Shown here: in pieces, positions 55,952 through 64,000 of the stretch
Numbering within the stretch: the stretch's first letter is position 1
Layout of the letters: every line of letters begins with the position of its first letter
Assembly: GCF_014841215.1 (NCBI RefSeq)
Contig: NZ_JACYTR010000016.1
Location: 1-64,000 of the forward strand
Length of the DNA stretch: 64,000 nucleotides
Source of the DNA: Pseudomarimonas arenosa
GTDB lineage: Bacteria; Pseudomonadota; Gammaproteobacteria; Xanthomonadales; Xanthomonadaceae
Reading direction: 5' to 3'
Translations under genes and position numbers: made by a program
The notes under the pieces: generated by a model
What the model saw: the letters and a program-made list of their open reading frames with translations, nothing else
The model's database searches: none
What the model was told of the DNA's origin: nothing

Positions 55952-57259
55952 TTACAGGGCGTTGCCGGGGCGCATGACCTCGGCGAAGCTCAACGCCTCT
56001 TCGGTAAGGTCGGCGTGATCGGCAATCCAATCGATGACTTGGTCCTCAACCACGCGACTTTCAAGGCTGCGCATCAGCTGCTCGTCACCGCGATACAGCT
56101 CGAACACTTGCTGCGGGTCCTCGTAGGTCGAGGCGATGCTGGCCATCATCTCGGCCACGCGTCCCTGATCCAGCTTGATCTGGTTCTGACGCGCCAGCTC
56201 ACCCAGCAGTACCGCCGCAGCGACACGCTGCTTGGCCACGCCGGCAAACGCTTCCGGCGCTACCTTGGCGCCCTTCTGACCCTGCTGCTGGGCGCGCTGC
56301 TCGGCCTGATTGGCCAGGCCAACGGCTTCGGCTTCGACCATACGCTTGGGCAGTTCCAGCTCGCTGAACTTCTCCAGCAAGCGGCTGACCACGTCATTCT
56401 TCAAGCGCGCCATCAGGGCACCCTTCAGCTCACGCTCCAGGTTTGCCTTGACCTCCTGCCGGAACTTCTCGATGCCGCCCTCGGCGACACCGAAGCTGGC
56501 CATGAAGGCATCGTCTACGGCCGGCAGCACCGGCTCCGACACGCGCACGGCCCTTACCGTCATGGTGCCGGTCTTGCCGGCCAGGTCAGCATTGCGATGC
56601 TCAGCCGGGAAGTCGATCTCGACATTGCGTTCATCGCCAGTGGCGATGCCGACCAGGGCTTCTTCGACCTTGGGCATCATCGCCTTGCTGCCCAGCACGG
56701 TGCCAGAACGCTCCATGCCCTCGGCGGGCACGCGGGTCTCACCGACGGTGACGAAGGACTCAAACATCACCAGATCGCCGTCTTTGGCCGCCCGCTCCAC
56801 CGGGTTCCAGGTACGGCGCTGCAGGCGCAGGGTCTCGATCATCTGGTCGATGTCGGCGTCTGCAACTTCAGCGGTCGGGCGCTTCACCTTCAGGCTCGAC
56901 ACATCGATCGGGCCAAGTTCCGGCATCACTTCGAAGGTGGCGACATAGCTGAATTCGCCATCCTTGGGCTTGCCATCGGTCTGGATCGAAGGCGGCACGG
57001 CCGGACGCAGATTCTCCTGGCGCAGCGCTTCGCCAAAGCTGTCTTGAATCACCTCGGACATGGCTTCGTTGCGGATCTGGGCGCCAAAGCGCTGCTCGAC
57101 GACCTTCGCCGGCACTTTGCCGGGACGGAAGCCTTTCAGGCGCACGGTGCGGGAAATCTCGCGCAGACGCTCGCTGATTCGCGATTCCAGGCGATCGGCC
57201 GGAACGCTGACGGTGAGCTTGCGCTCGAGATTGCTGAGGTGTTCAACCGAAACTTGCAT
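55952..57259 (-). CDS. tig: Trigger factor
   Basis: The 435-residue ribosome-associated chaperone has the ribosome-binding domain with GFRPGKVP (signature near residue 45), an FKBP-type isomerase domain (about 155-245; AKDGDLVMFESF) and a helical C-terminal domain. AGGAG five bases before ATG 57259 decides the start. An upstream open frame runs through the ribosome binding site toward the tRNA genes and is not the true N terminus. It heads the tig-clpP-clpX group. Confidence 0.97.
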   Translation of the reverse strand: MQVSVEHLSNLERKLTVSVPADRLESRISERLREISRTVRLKGFRPGKVPAKVVEQRFGAQIRNEAMSEVIQDSFGEALRQENLRPAVPPSIQTDGKPKDGEFSYVATFEVMPELGPIDVSSLKVKRPTAEVADADIDQMIETLRLQRRTWNPVERAAKDGDLVMFESFVTVGETRVPAEGMERSGTVLGSKAMMPKVEEALVGIATGDERNVEIDFPAEHRNADLAGKTGTMTVRAVRVSEPVLPAVDDAFMASFGVAEGGIEKFRQEVKANLERELKGALMARLKNDVVSRLLEKFSELELPKRMVEAEAVGLANQAEQRAQQQGQKGAKVAPEAFAGVAKQRVAAAVLLGELARQNQIKLDQGRVAEMMASIASTYEDPQQVFELYRGDEQLMRSLESRVVEDQVIDWIADHADLTEEALSFAEVMRPGNAL

Positions 57260-57376
57260 GACAGCTCCTGGGGCAACCGTCGAACCATTGCGATGGATCG
57301 ACACGAAAATCGTTGCCGGACGAAGCGAATCGAAGTCCACCTCAAACACGGAACCTCAGCGCGAGGTGATCGAAGC

Positions 57377-57461
57377 TGGTGCGAAAGGAGAGACTCGAAC
57401 TCTCACGGGTTGCCCCACTGGAACCTAAATCCAGCGCGTCTACCAGTTCCGCCACTTTCGC
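57377..57461 (-). tRNA. tRNA-Leu (TAG)
   Basis: Acceptor GCGAAAG pairs with CTTTCGC, followed by A and encoded CCA (57377-57379). Anticodon TAG (57427-57425) sits in CTGGA/TCCAG. A long variable arm marks a class II tRNA. First of five tRNA genes upstream of tig. Confidence 0.97.
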
Positions 57462-57511
57462 TCGGCTTTGATCCCCGGAGAGGTCCGCCCACGATGGGAG
57501 GGAGGAAGAAG

Positions 57512-57587
57512 TGGTGGGCCGTCAAGGATTCGAACCTTGGACCTACTGATTAAGAGTCAGCTGCTCTACCAACTGAGCTAACGGCCC
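57512..57587 (-). tRNA. tRNA-Lys (CTT)
   Basis: Acceptor GGGCCGT pairs with ACGGCCC; encoded CCA at 57512-57514. Anticodon CTT at 57554-57552. Confidence 0.97.
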
Positions 57588-57649
57588 ACTTCATTAACTT
57601 CTTGCCGCTCGTCACGGCTCAAGCTGCGTATTGTGCCGCAACTTGGGAC

Positions 57650-57727
57650 TGGGGTGGAAGACGGGACTCGAACCCGCGACATCTGGAATCACAATCCAGT
57701 GCTCTAACCAACTGAGCTACATCCACC
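57650..57727 (-). tRNA. tRNA-His (GTG)
   Basis: The acceptor GTGGATG has an extra 5' G (57727) facing C73, as expected for histidine tRNA. Anticodon GTG is at 57692-57690. The 3' acceptor strand CTTCCAC leaves a T-T mismatch at position 6-67; the other six pairs hold. CCA is encoded at 57650-57652. Confidence 0.95.
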
Positions 57728-57797
57728 ATAATTCTGTTTGCGACTGGGAAATTTCCCAGAGCGCCTTGCTTCCTGCCTCAACTCCGCGGCGTGCAGA

Positions 57798-57874
57798 TGG
57801 CGCGCCCGACAGGAATCGAACCTGCAACCGTCGGCTTAGAAGGCCGATGCTCTATCCGGTTGAGCTACGGGCGC
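57798..57874 (-). tRNA. tRNA-Arg (TCT)
   Basis: Acceptor GCGCCCG pairs with CGGGCGC; encoded CCA at 57798-57800. Anticodon TCT at 57840-57838 in stem TCGGC/GCCGA. Confidence 0.97.
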
Positions 57875-57915
57875 ATTCTACCGCCGTTCGAGTCGCCGCC
57901 GCGCCTTTACCCGAA

Positions 57916-57992
57916 TGGTCGGGGTAGAGGGATTCGAACCCCCGACATCCAGCTCCCAAAGCTGGCGCTCTACCAGACTGAGCTATACCCCG
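57916..57992 (-). tRNA. tRNA-Pro (TGG)
   Basis: Acceptor CGGGGTA pairs with TACCCCG; encoded CCA at 57916-57918. Anticodon TGG at 57958-57956 in stem CCAGC/GCTGG. Most upstream tRNA of the five. Confidence 0.97.
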
Positions 57993-58185
57993 AGCGGTCC
58001 GCAGCGCGGCGTCCAAACGGGCGCCTCGAAGCCGCGGAATAATAGGGCGCACAGCTGGCAGCGTCAATCTCAATCCGCACCAGCGAGCATTTCGCAGACG
58101 ATTGCGGTTCACTTGGCAACTGATTCCCGGCCAGCCGGGCTAGACTTTGCGCCGCTTGACCGAATTCAAACCGAGGGCTTCAACC

Positions 58186-58917
58186 ATGCCGATTCGCCGC
58201 ATTCTGCTCTGTCTCGTCTTGTTCGCCGGCCTGCTCGGGTGTAGCGACCCTGAGGCAGAACGGCGTGAAGCCGAAGCACGCGCACAGGCCGCGCAGGCAC
58301 GCATTGAGGCCCTGGCCGATGAGGCCTACCGCCAGTTTGAAGCGGTCCAGAGCACCAATAAGCCGGAGCTGGCCTTGGCGTATGCCGAGGATATTCTCAG
58401 CCGCTACCCCAACAGTCGGGCCGCGCAACGCTTGAGCGAGCAGTTGCCCAAGCTGCGCGAAGTGGCCAAGGCAAGCGCTGAGCAACGTCGCCTGGAGTCG
58501 CTTTGGACCTACCACGCGGTCGATGACCAGGAGGCCGGCGGCCGGGTGTTCACCGCCTACGTTCGCGCCAAGAACAACTCCAACCTGCGCTTGGTGCTGC
58601 GCCGCCACCCGGCCTGGGGCCAGAGCGTTTATCTGCTCGCCGACAGCGACGAGTTCAGCTGTGTCAAGGAATGCCGTGTAGCAGCGCGAGCCGATGATCA
58701 GGACTTGCCGAAGGTGCTGATCAGCGAAGTCAAGAACAACGTGCCACCGGCGGTTTTTCTGGAGGAAGACCAGAAGATGCTGGAGATCATCGATCAGGCG
58801 CAGACCTTCGAGATCAGCCCCGGCCTGAAGAAACAGGGCGACAAGCGCTTTCTGTTCGAAGTCTCGGCGCTCGACCTTGAACAGCTGGGTCCACCGGTGA
58901 AGGGGCAGAACGACTGA
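58186..58917 (+). CDS. Putative lipoprotein, function unknown
   Basis: The 243-residue protein has a lipobox (FAGLLGC) at the end of the signal sequence. A charged helical stretch (about 25-110, with EAERREAEARAQAAQARIEA and TPR-like ALAYAEDILSRYPNSRAAQRL) and a C-terminal beta-rich region with two Cys (FSCVKEC) follow. GAGGG upstream supports ATG 58186. No family is recognised. It lies divergent from the tRNA cluster. Confidence 0.65.
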   Translation: MPIRRILLCLVLFAGLLGCSDPEAERREAEARAQAAQARIEALADEAYRQFEAVQSTNKPELALAYAEDILSRYPNSRAAQRLSEQLPKLREVAKASAEQRRLESLWTYHAVDDQEAGGRVFTAYVRAKNNSNLRLVLRRHPAWGQSVYLLADSDEFSCVKECRVAARADDQDLPKVLISEVKNNVPPAVFLEEDQKMLEIIDQAQTFEISPGLKKQGDKRFLFEVSALDLEQLGPPVKGQND

Positions 58918-59044
58918 GCTGCCCCGATCGCGATCTCAAAAGGTCGCAAGACTGGCTCGCTTCGTCGCTTTCTGCACCTCAAGCAGCCAGCGTAATGCTT
59001 TGCTGTGGCAGATTGCCAGCGGCTTTCCTGACGGAACGACGACC

Positions 59045-59560
59045 ATGCTCAACTGCCCTGCCCTGATCATTGCGCTCGGACTGGCGGCCAATGTACCCAC
59101 GCCACCGGACTGCTCGGATGTCCAACATCGACAGTTCGACTTCTGGATCGGCGAATGGGAGGTGAGCACGACCGACAACGAGGGCAAGCAAGTGGTGGCC
59201 GGCCACAACACGATCGAACGCGACCTCGAAGGCTGCGCGATCAGCGAGCATTGGCGCGGCAGCCGCGGCACCCATGGCCGCAGCCTCAATCTGTTCGACC
59301 GTAGCAGCCAGCGCTGGAAGCAATTCTGGGTCGACAGCCGGGGTGGTCTGTTGGAACTGCGCGGCAGTAGCCCAGGGCCAAACGAGATGCTCATGGAGAG
59401 CGAGTCACTTAACGACTCGCTACAGCGGATTCACTGGCAGCTGCTAGACGATGGTCGAGTTCGACAGCATTGGCAAACCTCAAGCGACGGCGGTGCCAGC
59501 TGGAGTACCGCGTTTGAAGGCTACTATCGCCGCATCGACCGCGTCGATCAGAAGAAGTGA
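59045..59560 (+). CDS. Secreted DUF1579-like protein
   Basis: The 171-residue protein has a short signal-like N terminus (MLNCPALIIALGLAANV). The motif HRQFDFWIGEWEVS followed by GHNTIERDLEGCAISEHWRG is shared by a family of small calycin-like beta-barrel proteins (DUF1579 type) of unknown function. The end QTSSDGGASWSTAFEGYYRR also fits. It is followed by the tandem repeat region. Confidence 0.7.
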   Translation: MLNCPALIIALGLAANVPTPPDCSDVQHRQFDFWIGEWEVSTTDNEGKQVVAGHNTIERDLEGCAISEHWRGSRGTHGRSLNLFDRSSQRWKQFWVDSRGGLLELRGSSPGPNEMLMESESLNDSLQRIHWQLLDDGRVRQHWQTSSDGGASWSTAFEGYYRRIDRVDQKK

Positions 59561-60115
59561 TCGAGCAGCCGAACAACGCGGCAATCGGTGCAAAGGACCT
59601 CGGGGCGAATGCCCCCGCGTAGACCGACCGAGCGCAGCGCACGCGGGAAGGGCCATGGATGGCCCTGCTCTGGGAGCGAGGAAGGCGCAGGCTGCGTAGC
59701 AGCCGTTGCCGCGCAGCGGCCGACCGAGCGTAGCGCACGCGGGAAGGGCCATGGATGGCCCTGCTCTGGGAGCGAGGAAGGCGCAGGCTGCGCAGCAGCC
59801 GTTGCCGCGCAGCGGCCGACCGAGCGCAGCGCACGCGGGAAGGGCGCAGGCTGCGCAGCAGCCGTTGCCGCGCAGCGGTCGACCGAGCGCAGCGCACGCG
59901 GGAAGGGCCATGGATGGCCCTGCTCTGGGAGCGAGGAAGGCGCAGGCCGCGCAGCAGCCGTTGCCGCGCAGCAGCCGTTGCCGCGCAGCGGTCGAATGAG
60001 GGCCTTGCCTGCGACGAAAGACCGCGAACACGTTGTCATCCAGTGAGAACTGCCCGAGAACGTTGCTGTGCCTGGGCTGGCGGTGTCTTTCGGCGCGACC
60101 TCATGAAATTCCGGG
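59561..60115. other. Gene-free region holding tandem repeats
   Basis: No conserved gene was found in these 555 bases between the DUF1579-like gene and the convergent aminotransferase gene. The 96-bp tandem array and a 25-base repeat copy account for most of it. Several long open frames here are products of the repeat, not genes. Confidence 0.7.
59625..59998. repeat. 96-bp tandem repeat array with internal hairpins
   Basis: Units begin with CGACCGAG at 59625, 59721, 59817 and 59880, so spacing is 96, 96 and 63 bases. The short third unit lacks 33 bases lying between two GGAAGG direct repeats. Each unit folds as GGCTGC-N3-GCAGCC, and the full units also contain GGGCCATGGATGGCCC. A 17-base partial duplication ends the array. 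Since 96, 63 and 33 are multiples of three, all six frames stay open. Confidence 0.9.
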
Positions 60116-60118
60116 TTA
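60094..60118 (-). repeat. Diverged copy of 33-bp dispersed repeat
   Basis: The minus strand reads TAACCCGGAATTTCATGAGG then TCGCG, against TAGCCCGGATATTTCATGAG plus GGGGCGCG in the exact copies. It starts with TAA, the stop codon of the aminotransferase gene (60118-60116). Confidence 0.65.
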
Positions 60119-61492
60119 TCTGGCCGTTTCATCAGCGAACGCGCGCAGTGCCGATTGCAGACAGTCAAACAGCTCGTCCACCTGGGCCTCGGTGATGACC
60201 AAGGGCGGACAGATTGCGATGGTGTCGCCTGCCAGCGCGCGCACCAGCAGGCCGCGCTCCAGCGCCAAGGCGGCTACGCGGATCGCCACCTTGTCCTCGG
60301 CCGCAAAGCGCCGTTTGGCCGATACATCGCGGACCAACTCCAGGCCGCCGAGCAGACCACGGCCGCGGGTGCTGCCCACAAATGGCAATTCGCCCAGCGC
60401 CGCGAGCCTGGCCTGAAAGTGTTGCCCAACCCGTGCCGCATGCGCGATCAGGTCGCGCTCCTCGAACAGCTGCAGGTTGCGCAAAGCCACCGCTGCCGCC
60501 ACCGGATGCCCGCTGTAAGTGAAGCCATGGGCGAAGGCACCGAGCTTGTCGCTTGGCTCTTTCATCGCCTCGTGCATCCAGTCGGGAACCGCCACCGCAC
60601 TGATCGGCAAGTAGGCCGACGACAGCGCTTTGGCCAGGGTCATCGTATCCGGCCGCATACCCATGGCTTGGCAACCAAACGGTGTGCCCAGGCGACCAAA
60701 GCCGGTGATCACCTCGTCGTCGATCAGGATCACATCATGGCGCTCGAGTACGGCCTGAATCTTCTCGAAGTAAGTGGCGGGCGGCACGATCAAACCACCC
60801 GCGCCCATGATCGGCTCGGCGATAAAGGCCGCCACCGTGTCCGGGCCTTCCTCTTGGATCATTCCTTCCAGATTGGCGGCCAGGCGGGTGGCGAACGCTT
60901 CCTCGCTCTCGCCGGCCTCAGCATGCCGGAAATGATGCGGGCAATCGGTATGCAGGATGCCCTCGATCGGCAGATCGAAATGGGTGTGGAATACCGGCAG
61001 GCCGGTCAGGCTGGCTGAACCCACCGTTACGCCGTGATAGCCGTTCCAGCGGCTGATGATTTTTTTCTTTTGTGATCGCCCCGCCACATTGTTGTAGTAG
61101 CGCACCAGCTTGATCTGGGTGTCGTTGGCGTCAGAACCAGAATTGCCGAACAGAAAACGCCACGGCCCATCACCTGAACGTGTTGGCGGCAGCCAATGGG
61201 CGAGCTTCTCGGACAACAGAATCGCCGGCTCATGGCTGCGCGAGGCAAACAATTGCCCATAGGCCAGCTTGCGCATCTGCTCGGCGGCGGCATCGACCAG
61301 GGCATCCTCACCGTAGCCCAGGGCCACGCACCAGAGCCCCGCCAGCCCCTCGATATAGCGCTTGCCTTGAGTGTCCCAGACGTAAATGCCTTCACCGCGC
61401 TCGATGATCAATGGCCCCTGGCGTTGATGCGCCGCCAGATTGGTGGCGGGATGCAGAACGAAGTGGCGATCGAGATCAGACAAATGGTCCAT
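60116..61492 (-). CDS. Class III (omega) aminotransferase
   Basis: The 458-residue PLP enzyme has the class III layout: FGNSGSDANDTQIKLVRYYNN, the cofactor-stacking segment RWNGYHGVTVGSASLTG, LIDDEVITGFGRLG (Asp binding the PLP nitrogen) and the Schiff-base Lys in TLAKALSSAYLPISAV. It resembles omega-amino acid/diamine:pyruvate aminotransferases; the amino donor is not clear. Transcription is opposite to the GGDEF/EAL gene, about 150 bases away. Its TAA stop is the first codon of a dispersed repeat copy. Confidence 0.88.
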   Translation of the reverse strand: MDHLSDLDRHFVLHPATNLAAHQRQGPLIIERGEGIYVWDTQGKRYIEGLAGLWCVALGYGEDALVDAAAEQMRKLAYGQLFASRSHEPAILLSEKLAHWLPPTRSGDGPWRFLFGNSGSDANDTQIKLVRYYNNVAGRSQKKKIISRWNGYHGVTVGSASLTGLPVFHTHFDLPIEGILHTDCPHHFRHAEAGESEEAFATRLAANLEGMIQEEGPDTVAAFIAEPIMGAGGLIVPPATYFEKIQAVLERHDVILIDDEVITGFGRLGTPFGCQAMGMRPDTMTLAKALSSAYLPISAVAVPDWMHEAMKEPSDKLGAFAHGFTYSGHPVAAAVALRNLQLFEERDLIAHAARVGQHFQARLAALGELPFVGSTRGRGLLGGLELVRDVSAKRRFAAEDKVAIRVAALALERGLLVRALAGDTIAICPPLVITEAQVDELFDCLQSALRAFADETAR

Positions 61493-61638
61493 GGCTTGTT
61501 CCGTTGAAAGTGATCAAGGGGCTGGGATGGACACTGAGTCTAGCAGGCGCTTCGGACTGGCCCGGGGAGCGCACGCGTGCACGGCACAGCCCGGCATCGC
61601 ATACTGCCATCACGGCCACTGCGACCTGCAGGCATCCG

Positions 61639-63735
61639 ATGAGCCAGCCAGACATTCCCCGCTCTGCCGAGCGGACAGACCGGTGCTCCGGGCCGCCCGA
61701 CTCAGCGCGGGCCGAGCTTGCGCTTTGCCTGCAGACCGTTCTGCAGGTCGAGCAGGTCGCACTCTGGGAATGGCTGGCCGATGGCGACCGGATTCGTCTG
61801 CACGCTGCTATCGCGTCAGCCGACACGGCGACCGAGGACCGAGCGATGTCCGAGTTGATCGACGACTCACATGTCGAGGATCAGTACGGCCTGCGCGAAT
61901 CCTGGGGCAGGCTGGTCGAAGGGCGCAGCGATAGCATCGATTGCACGTTCCGCCTGGCGCATGGCATGCGCTGGCGATGGCTGCGCCTGCGCGGACGGGT
62001 TACCGAGCGCGGCCGTGATGGGCGCGCCTGTCGGGTGCTGGGAACGCACAGCGACGTCAGCCGGCAACACCGCCAGGCGTTTCATCAGCAGTTACGGGCC
62101 CAGTGCTTCAGCCATAGCAGTCAAGCGCGTTGGATCGTCGATCAGAACGGCATGGTGGTGGACAGCAATGCCACCGCCCAGTCGATGACCGGCTGTTCGG
62201 CGGAAGAGCTGGCAGGACGCTCCATCGCTGGCGTGCTGCCCGACGTCGCCCACCAGCTGCTGCGCGCGCAGCCACAGGAATGGCAGGGCGAAACGCAGAT
62301 GAAGGCCGCGGGCGGGCACAAGCTCACTGTTGAGGCACGTCTGGTGCCTTGCCAGGGCCGCCGTGAGGGGGTGGTGTTTCATGCCATCAGCGTGCGCGAT
62401 ATCACCTCGCAAAAGCTATCGGCGCGGGCCTTGGACAAGCTCGCTCACTCCGATGGGCTAACCAGCCTGCCCAACCGCATTGCCTTGCAGGCCGAACTGC
62501 GCCGCCGCCTGGCGCATAACGACCCGCCGGAACTGGCAGTTATGTTCATCAACCTCGACGGATTCAAGGCCACCAACGAGGCGCTCGGTCACGACTTCGG
62601 CGATGCCTTGCTGGTGCGTGTCGCCGAGCGCCTGCGGGAACTGGTGCCCGGTTCGCACGTGGTCGGGCGCTGGGGTGCCGACGAGTTCGTGCTGCTGATT
62701 GAACACCGGGAGCCACGGGCCGAAGCGGCGCGCATGGCCGAACGCGTGTTGCAGGCACTGAAGGTCGAGACGCTGGTCGAACACCACACCATGACCCTGG
62801 GCGCCAGCATCGGCATCGCGGTCGCCGGTGAAGACGGACTGTCTGCCGAGCTCCTGATTCGCCGCGCCGATGCCGCCATGAACGCCGCCAAGCGCAACAA
62901 GCGCGGCGGCTGGGAGTTCTTTCGCGATCAGTTCGACGAGGACAGCCTGCGCCGCCTCACCTTGGTCAATCTGCTGCGCCAGGACGCCGACCGCGGCCGA
63001 TTTGAGTTCGCCGCCCAGCCGAAGGTCGACCCGTCGGGCCAACCGACCGGATTCGAACTGCTGATTCGCTGGCATACCGAAGCTTTCGGCGCTGTCTCGC
63101 CGGCTTACTTCATTCCGTTGGCCGAAGAGATCGGCGTCATTTCAGCCCTGGGTCGGGAGGCCATGCTGGCCGCCACTCACCTGATCCGCGGCCTGCACAA
63201 TGCCGGCAACCCGTTGCCGGTGGCGGTGAATCTGTCGTCACGGCAATTGATTGACCCGATCCTGGAGCAAGCCCTGATCGAGAGCTGCGCCATCGAAGGC
63301 ATCGACCCCAGCTGGCTTGAGATCGAAGTCACCGAATCGGCCTTGCTGGACAACGTCGAGCGCGCCAAGACCCTGCTCGGCGCCCTGCGCCAACGCGGCT
63401 TTCGTACCGCCCTGGATGATTTCGGCACGGGCTTTTCCTCGCTGAGCTACCTGCGTGACCTGCCGTTCGACAAGGTCAAGATCGACAAGAGCTTTGTCAG
63501 CGGCGTCGGCGAAAGCCCGCGCGGTGTTGCGCTAACACGCGGCATCGCCGATCTGTGTCGCGCCCTGGGTATGCGCACCGTCGCCGAAGGCGTCGAGCAA
63601 CAGATTCAATGGGAACTGCTGCGCGAGATCGGCGTCGATGAGTATCAGGGCTTTCTGTTTTCGCCCCCTCTCAGCATGGACGAGGCAATCCGCTACGCTT
63701 GCCGTGATGATCGCAAGCCAAAGACCGCGCCATGA
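61639..63735 (+). CDS. PAS-GGDEF-EAL cyclic-di-GMP protein
   Basis: The 698-residue cytoplasmic protein has an N-terminal PAS-like sensor part (residues 20-270, with SQARWIVDQNGMVVDSNATAQSM), a GGDEF domain (about 270-430) and an EAL domain (about 440-690). The diguanylate cyclase motif is GADEF (WGADEFVLL near residue 345), so activity is in doubt. The EAL motif is ELLIRW (near 472); other catalytic residues are kept: NLSSRQL, EVTES, DDFGTGFSSLSYL, KIDKSF, AEGVE and YQGF. The phosphodiesterase is therefore probably active. The start at 61639 is chosen by homology and lacks a strong ribosome binding site. Its TGA overlaps the next gene by four bases (ATGA). Confidence 0.87.
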   Translation: MSQPDIPRSAERTDRCSGPPDSARAELALCLQTVLQVEQVALWEWLADGDRIRLHAAIASADTATEDRAMSELIDDSHVEDQYGLRESWGRLVEGRSDSIDCTFRLAHGMRWRWLRLRGRVTERGRDGRACRVLGTHSDVSRQHRQAFHQQLRAQCFSHSSQARWIVDQNGMVVDSNATAQSMTGCSAEELAGRSIAGVLPDVAHQLLRAQPQEWQGETQMKAAGGHKLTVEARLVPCQGRREGVVFHAISVRDITSQKLSARALDKLAHSDGLTSLPNRIALQAELRRRLAHNDPPELAVMFINLDGFKATNEALGHDFGDALLVRVAERLRELVPGSHVVGRWGADEFVLLIEHREPRAEAARMAERVLQALKVETLVEHHTMTLGASIGIAVAGEDGLSAELLIRRADAAMNAAKRNKRGGWEFFRDQFDEDSLRRLTLVNLLRQDADRGRFEFAAQPKVDPSGQPTGFELLIRWHTEAFGAVSPAYFIPLAEEIGVISALGREAMLAATHLIRGLHNAGNPLPVAVNLSSRQLIDPILEQALIESCAIEGIDPSWLEIEVTESALLDNVERAKTLLGALRQRGFRTALDDFGTGFSSLSYLRDLPFDKVKIDKSFVSGVGESPRGVALTRGIADLCRALGMRTVAEGVEQQIQWELLREIGVDEYQGFLFSPPLSMDEAIRYACRDDRKPKTAP

Positions 63736-64000
63736 CCACATCCCCCTTTCGCGACCCACCCAGCCTGGCCGACATCGAACAGGCCGCCGCGCGCATTGCG
63801 CCGTATGCCGAACGCACGCCGGTGTTGCGCTCGGCAGTGCTCGACGAGCAGCTCGACTGCAACCTCTGGTTCAAGTGTGAAAACCTGCAGCGCGCCGGCG
63901 CATTCAAGTTTCGCGGCGCCTGCAATGCGGTGTTCTCGCTCAGCGACGCTGCCGCCCGACGCGGGGTATTGACTCAGTCCTCCGGCAATCACGGTGCAGC
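63732..64000 (+). CDS. Threonine dehydratase/serine racemase-like PLP enzyme (partial)
   Basis: Only the first 89 codons are in the window. The product begins MTTSPFRDPPSLADIEQ and contains TPVLRSAVLDEQL, WFKCENLQRAGAFKFRGA with the PLP-binding Lys, and SSGNHGA of the phosphate loop. These are typical of threonine ammonia-lyase and serine racemase. The ATG overlaps the GGDEF/EAL stop (ATGA), so the two are co-translated. No pairing of this kind is obvious from function. Confidence 0.88.
   Translation, partial: MTTSPFRDPPSLADIEQAAARIAPYAERTPVLRSAVLDEQLDCNLWFKCENLQRAGAFKFRGACNAVFSLSDAAARRGVLTQSSGNHGA

Noticed and set aside
57631-57927. Open frames over the tRNA cluster (for example GLEPATSG and GIEPATVG)
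   Set aside because: They translate antisense of tRNA genes; not proteins.
59588-60168. Several open frames of 100-200 codons on both strands in the tandem array
   Set aside because: All result from repeat units whose lengths are multiples of three; no ribosome binding site or family match.

Overview
The window reads as a chromosomal segment of a GC-rich gammaproteobacterium, most likely of the order Lysobacterales (Xanthomonadales). The main support is gene order: tRNAs-tig-clpP-clpX-lon-hup-tRNA-Val-tRNA-Asp-ppiD, dnaX-ybaB-recR, mltD-gloB-methyltransferase-rnhA-dnaQ, and phoB-phoR-ppk-ppx. A 3-deoxy-manno-octulosonate kinase (KdkA), an NAD-type isocitrate dehydrogenase and many secreted proteins with autotransporter or outer-membrane ends fit the same group. 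This is inference; no 16S gene lies in the window. There is no prophage, transposase or CRISPR array.

Layout. 1-8.1 kb: a dispersed repeat at the left edge, a predicted outer-membrane barrel protein, a ThiD-like kinase, a small secreted protein coupled to a secreted HExxH metalloprotease, NAD-isocitrate dehydrogenase, a second secreted protein sharing a Trp/Gly-rich domain with the protease, and a glutaredoxin/AhpD-like pair. 8.3-15.8 kb: BepA-like periplasmic protease, then PhoB-PhoR and polyphosphate kinase/exopolyphosphatase (phosphate sensing and storage). 15.8-17.9 kb: a BlaI-type repressor with two operator palindromes around its own promoter, and an M56 (BlaR1-like) protease fused to a TonB C-terminal domain. 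18-22.4 kb: GNAT, HIT, recR, ybaB, dnaX, tRNA-Ser and the SRP RNA. 22.4-30.4 kb: hybrid histidine kinase, moaC, a metallo-beta-lactamase-fold protein, kdkA and, on the other strand, a heptosyltransferase, then a DUF6165-type protein and an acyltransferase (LPS/surface group).

30.8-41.6 kb is the most unusual stretch. It holds an exported Sel1/coiled-coil/caspase protein, a divergent 1507-residue autotransporter with Ig-like repeats, a PP2C phosphatase, a trypsin-like secreted protease, a small membrane protein and a transmembrane Ser/Thr kinase. 41.8-48 kb: a five-haem cytochrome with one CX4CH site, then dnaQ, rnhA, methyltransferase, gloB, mltD and fabI. 48.2-58 kb: the proteostasis block (ppiD, hupB, lon with a heat-shock type promoter, clpX, clpP, tig) with seven tRNAs. 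58-64 kb: a lipoprotein, a DUF1579-like secreted protein, a 96-bp tandem repeat array, a class III aminotransferase, a GGDEF/EAL protein, and the start of a threonine dehydratase/serine racemase-like gene cut by the window end.

Three kinds of repeat recur between genes: a 33-bp sequence whose first three bases are the stop codon of two genes, hairpin-rich arrays (one open in all six reading frames), and short REP-like palindrome pairs. These and the caspase/kinase/phosphatase/protease neighbourhood are the leads most worth following.
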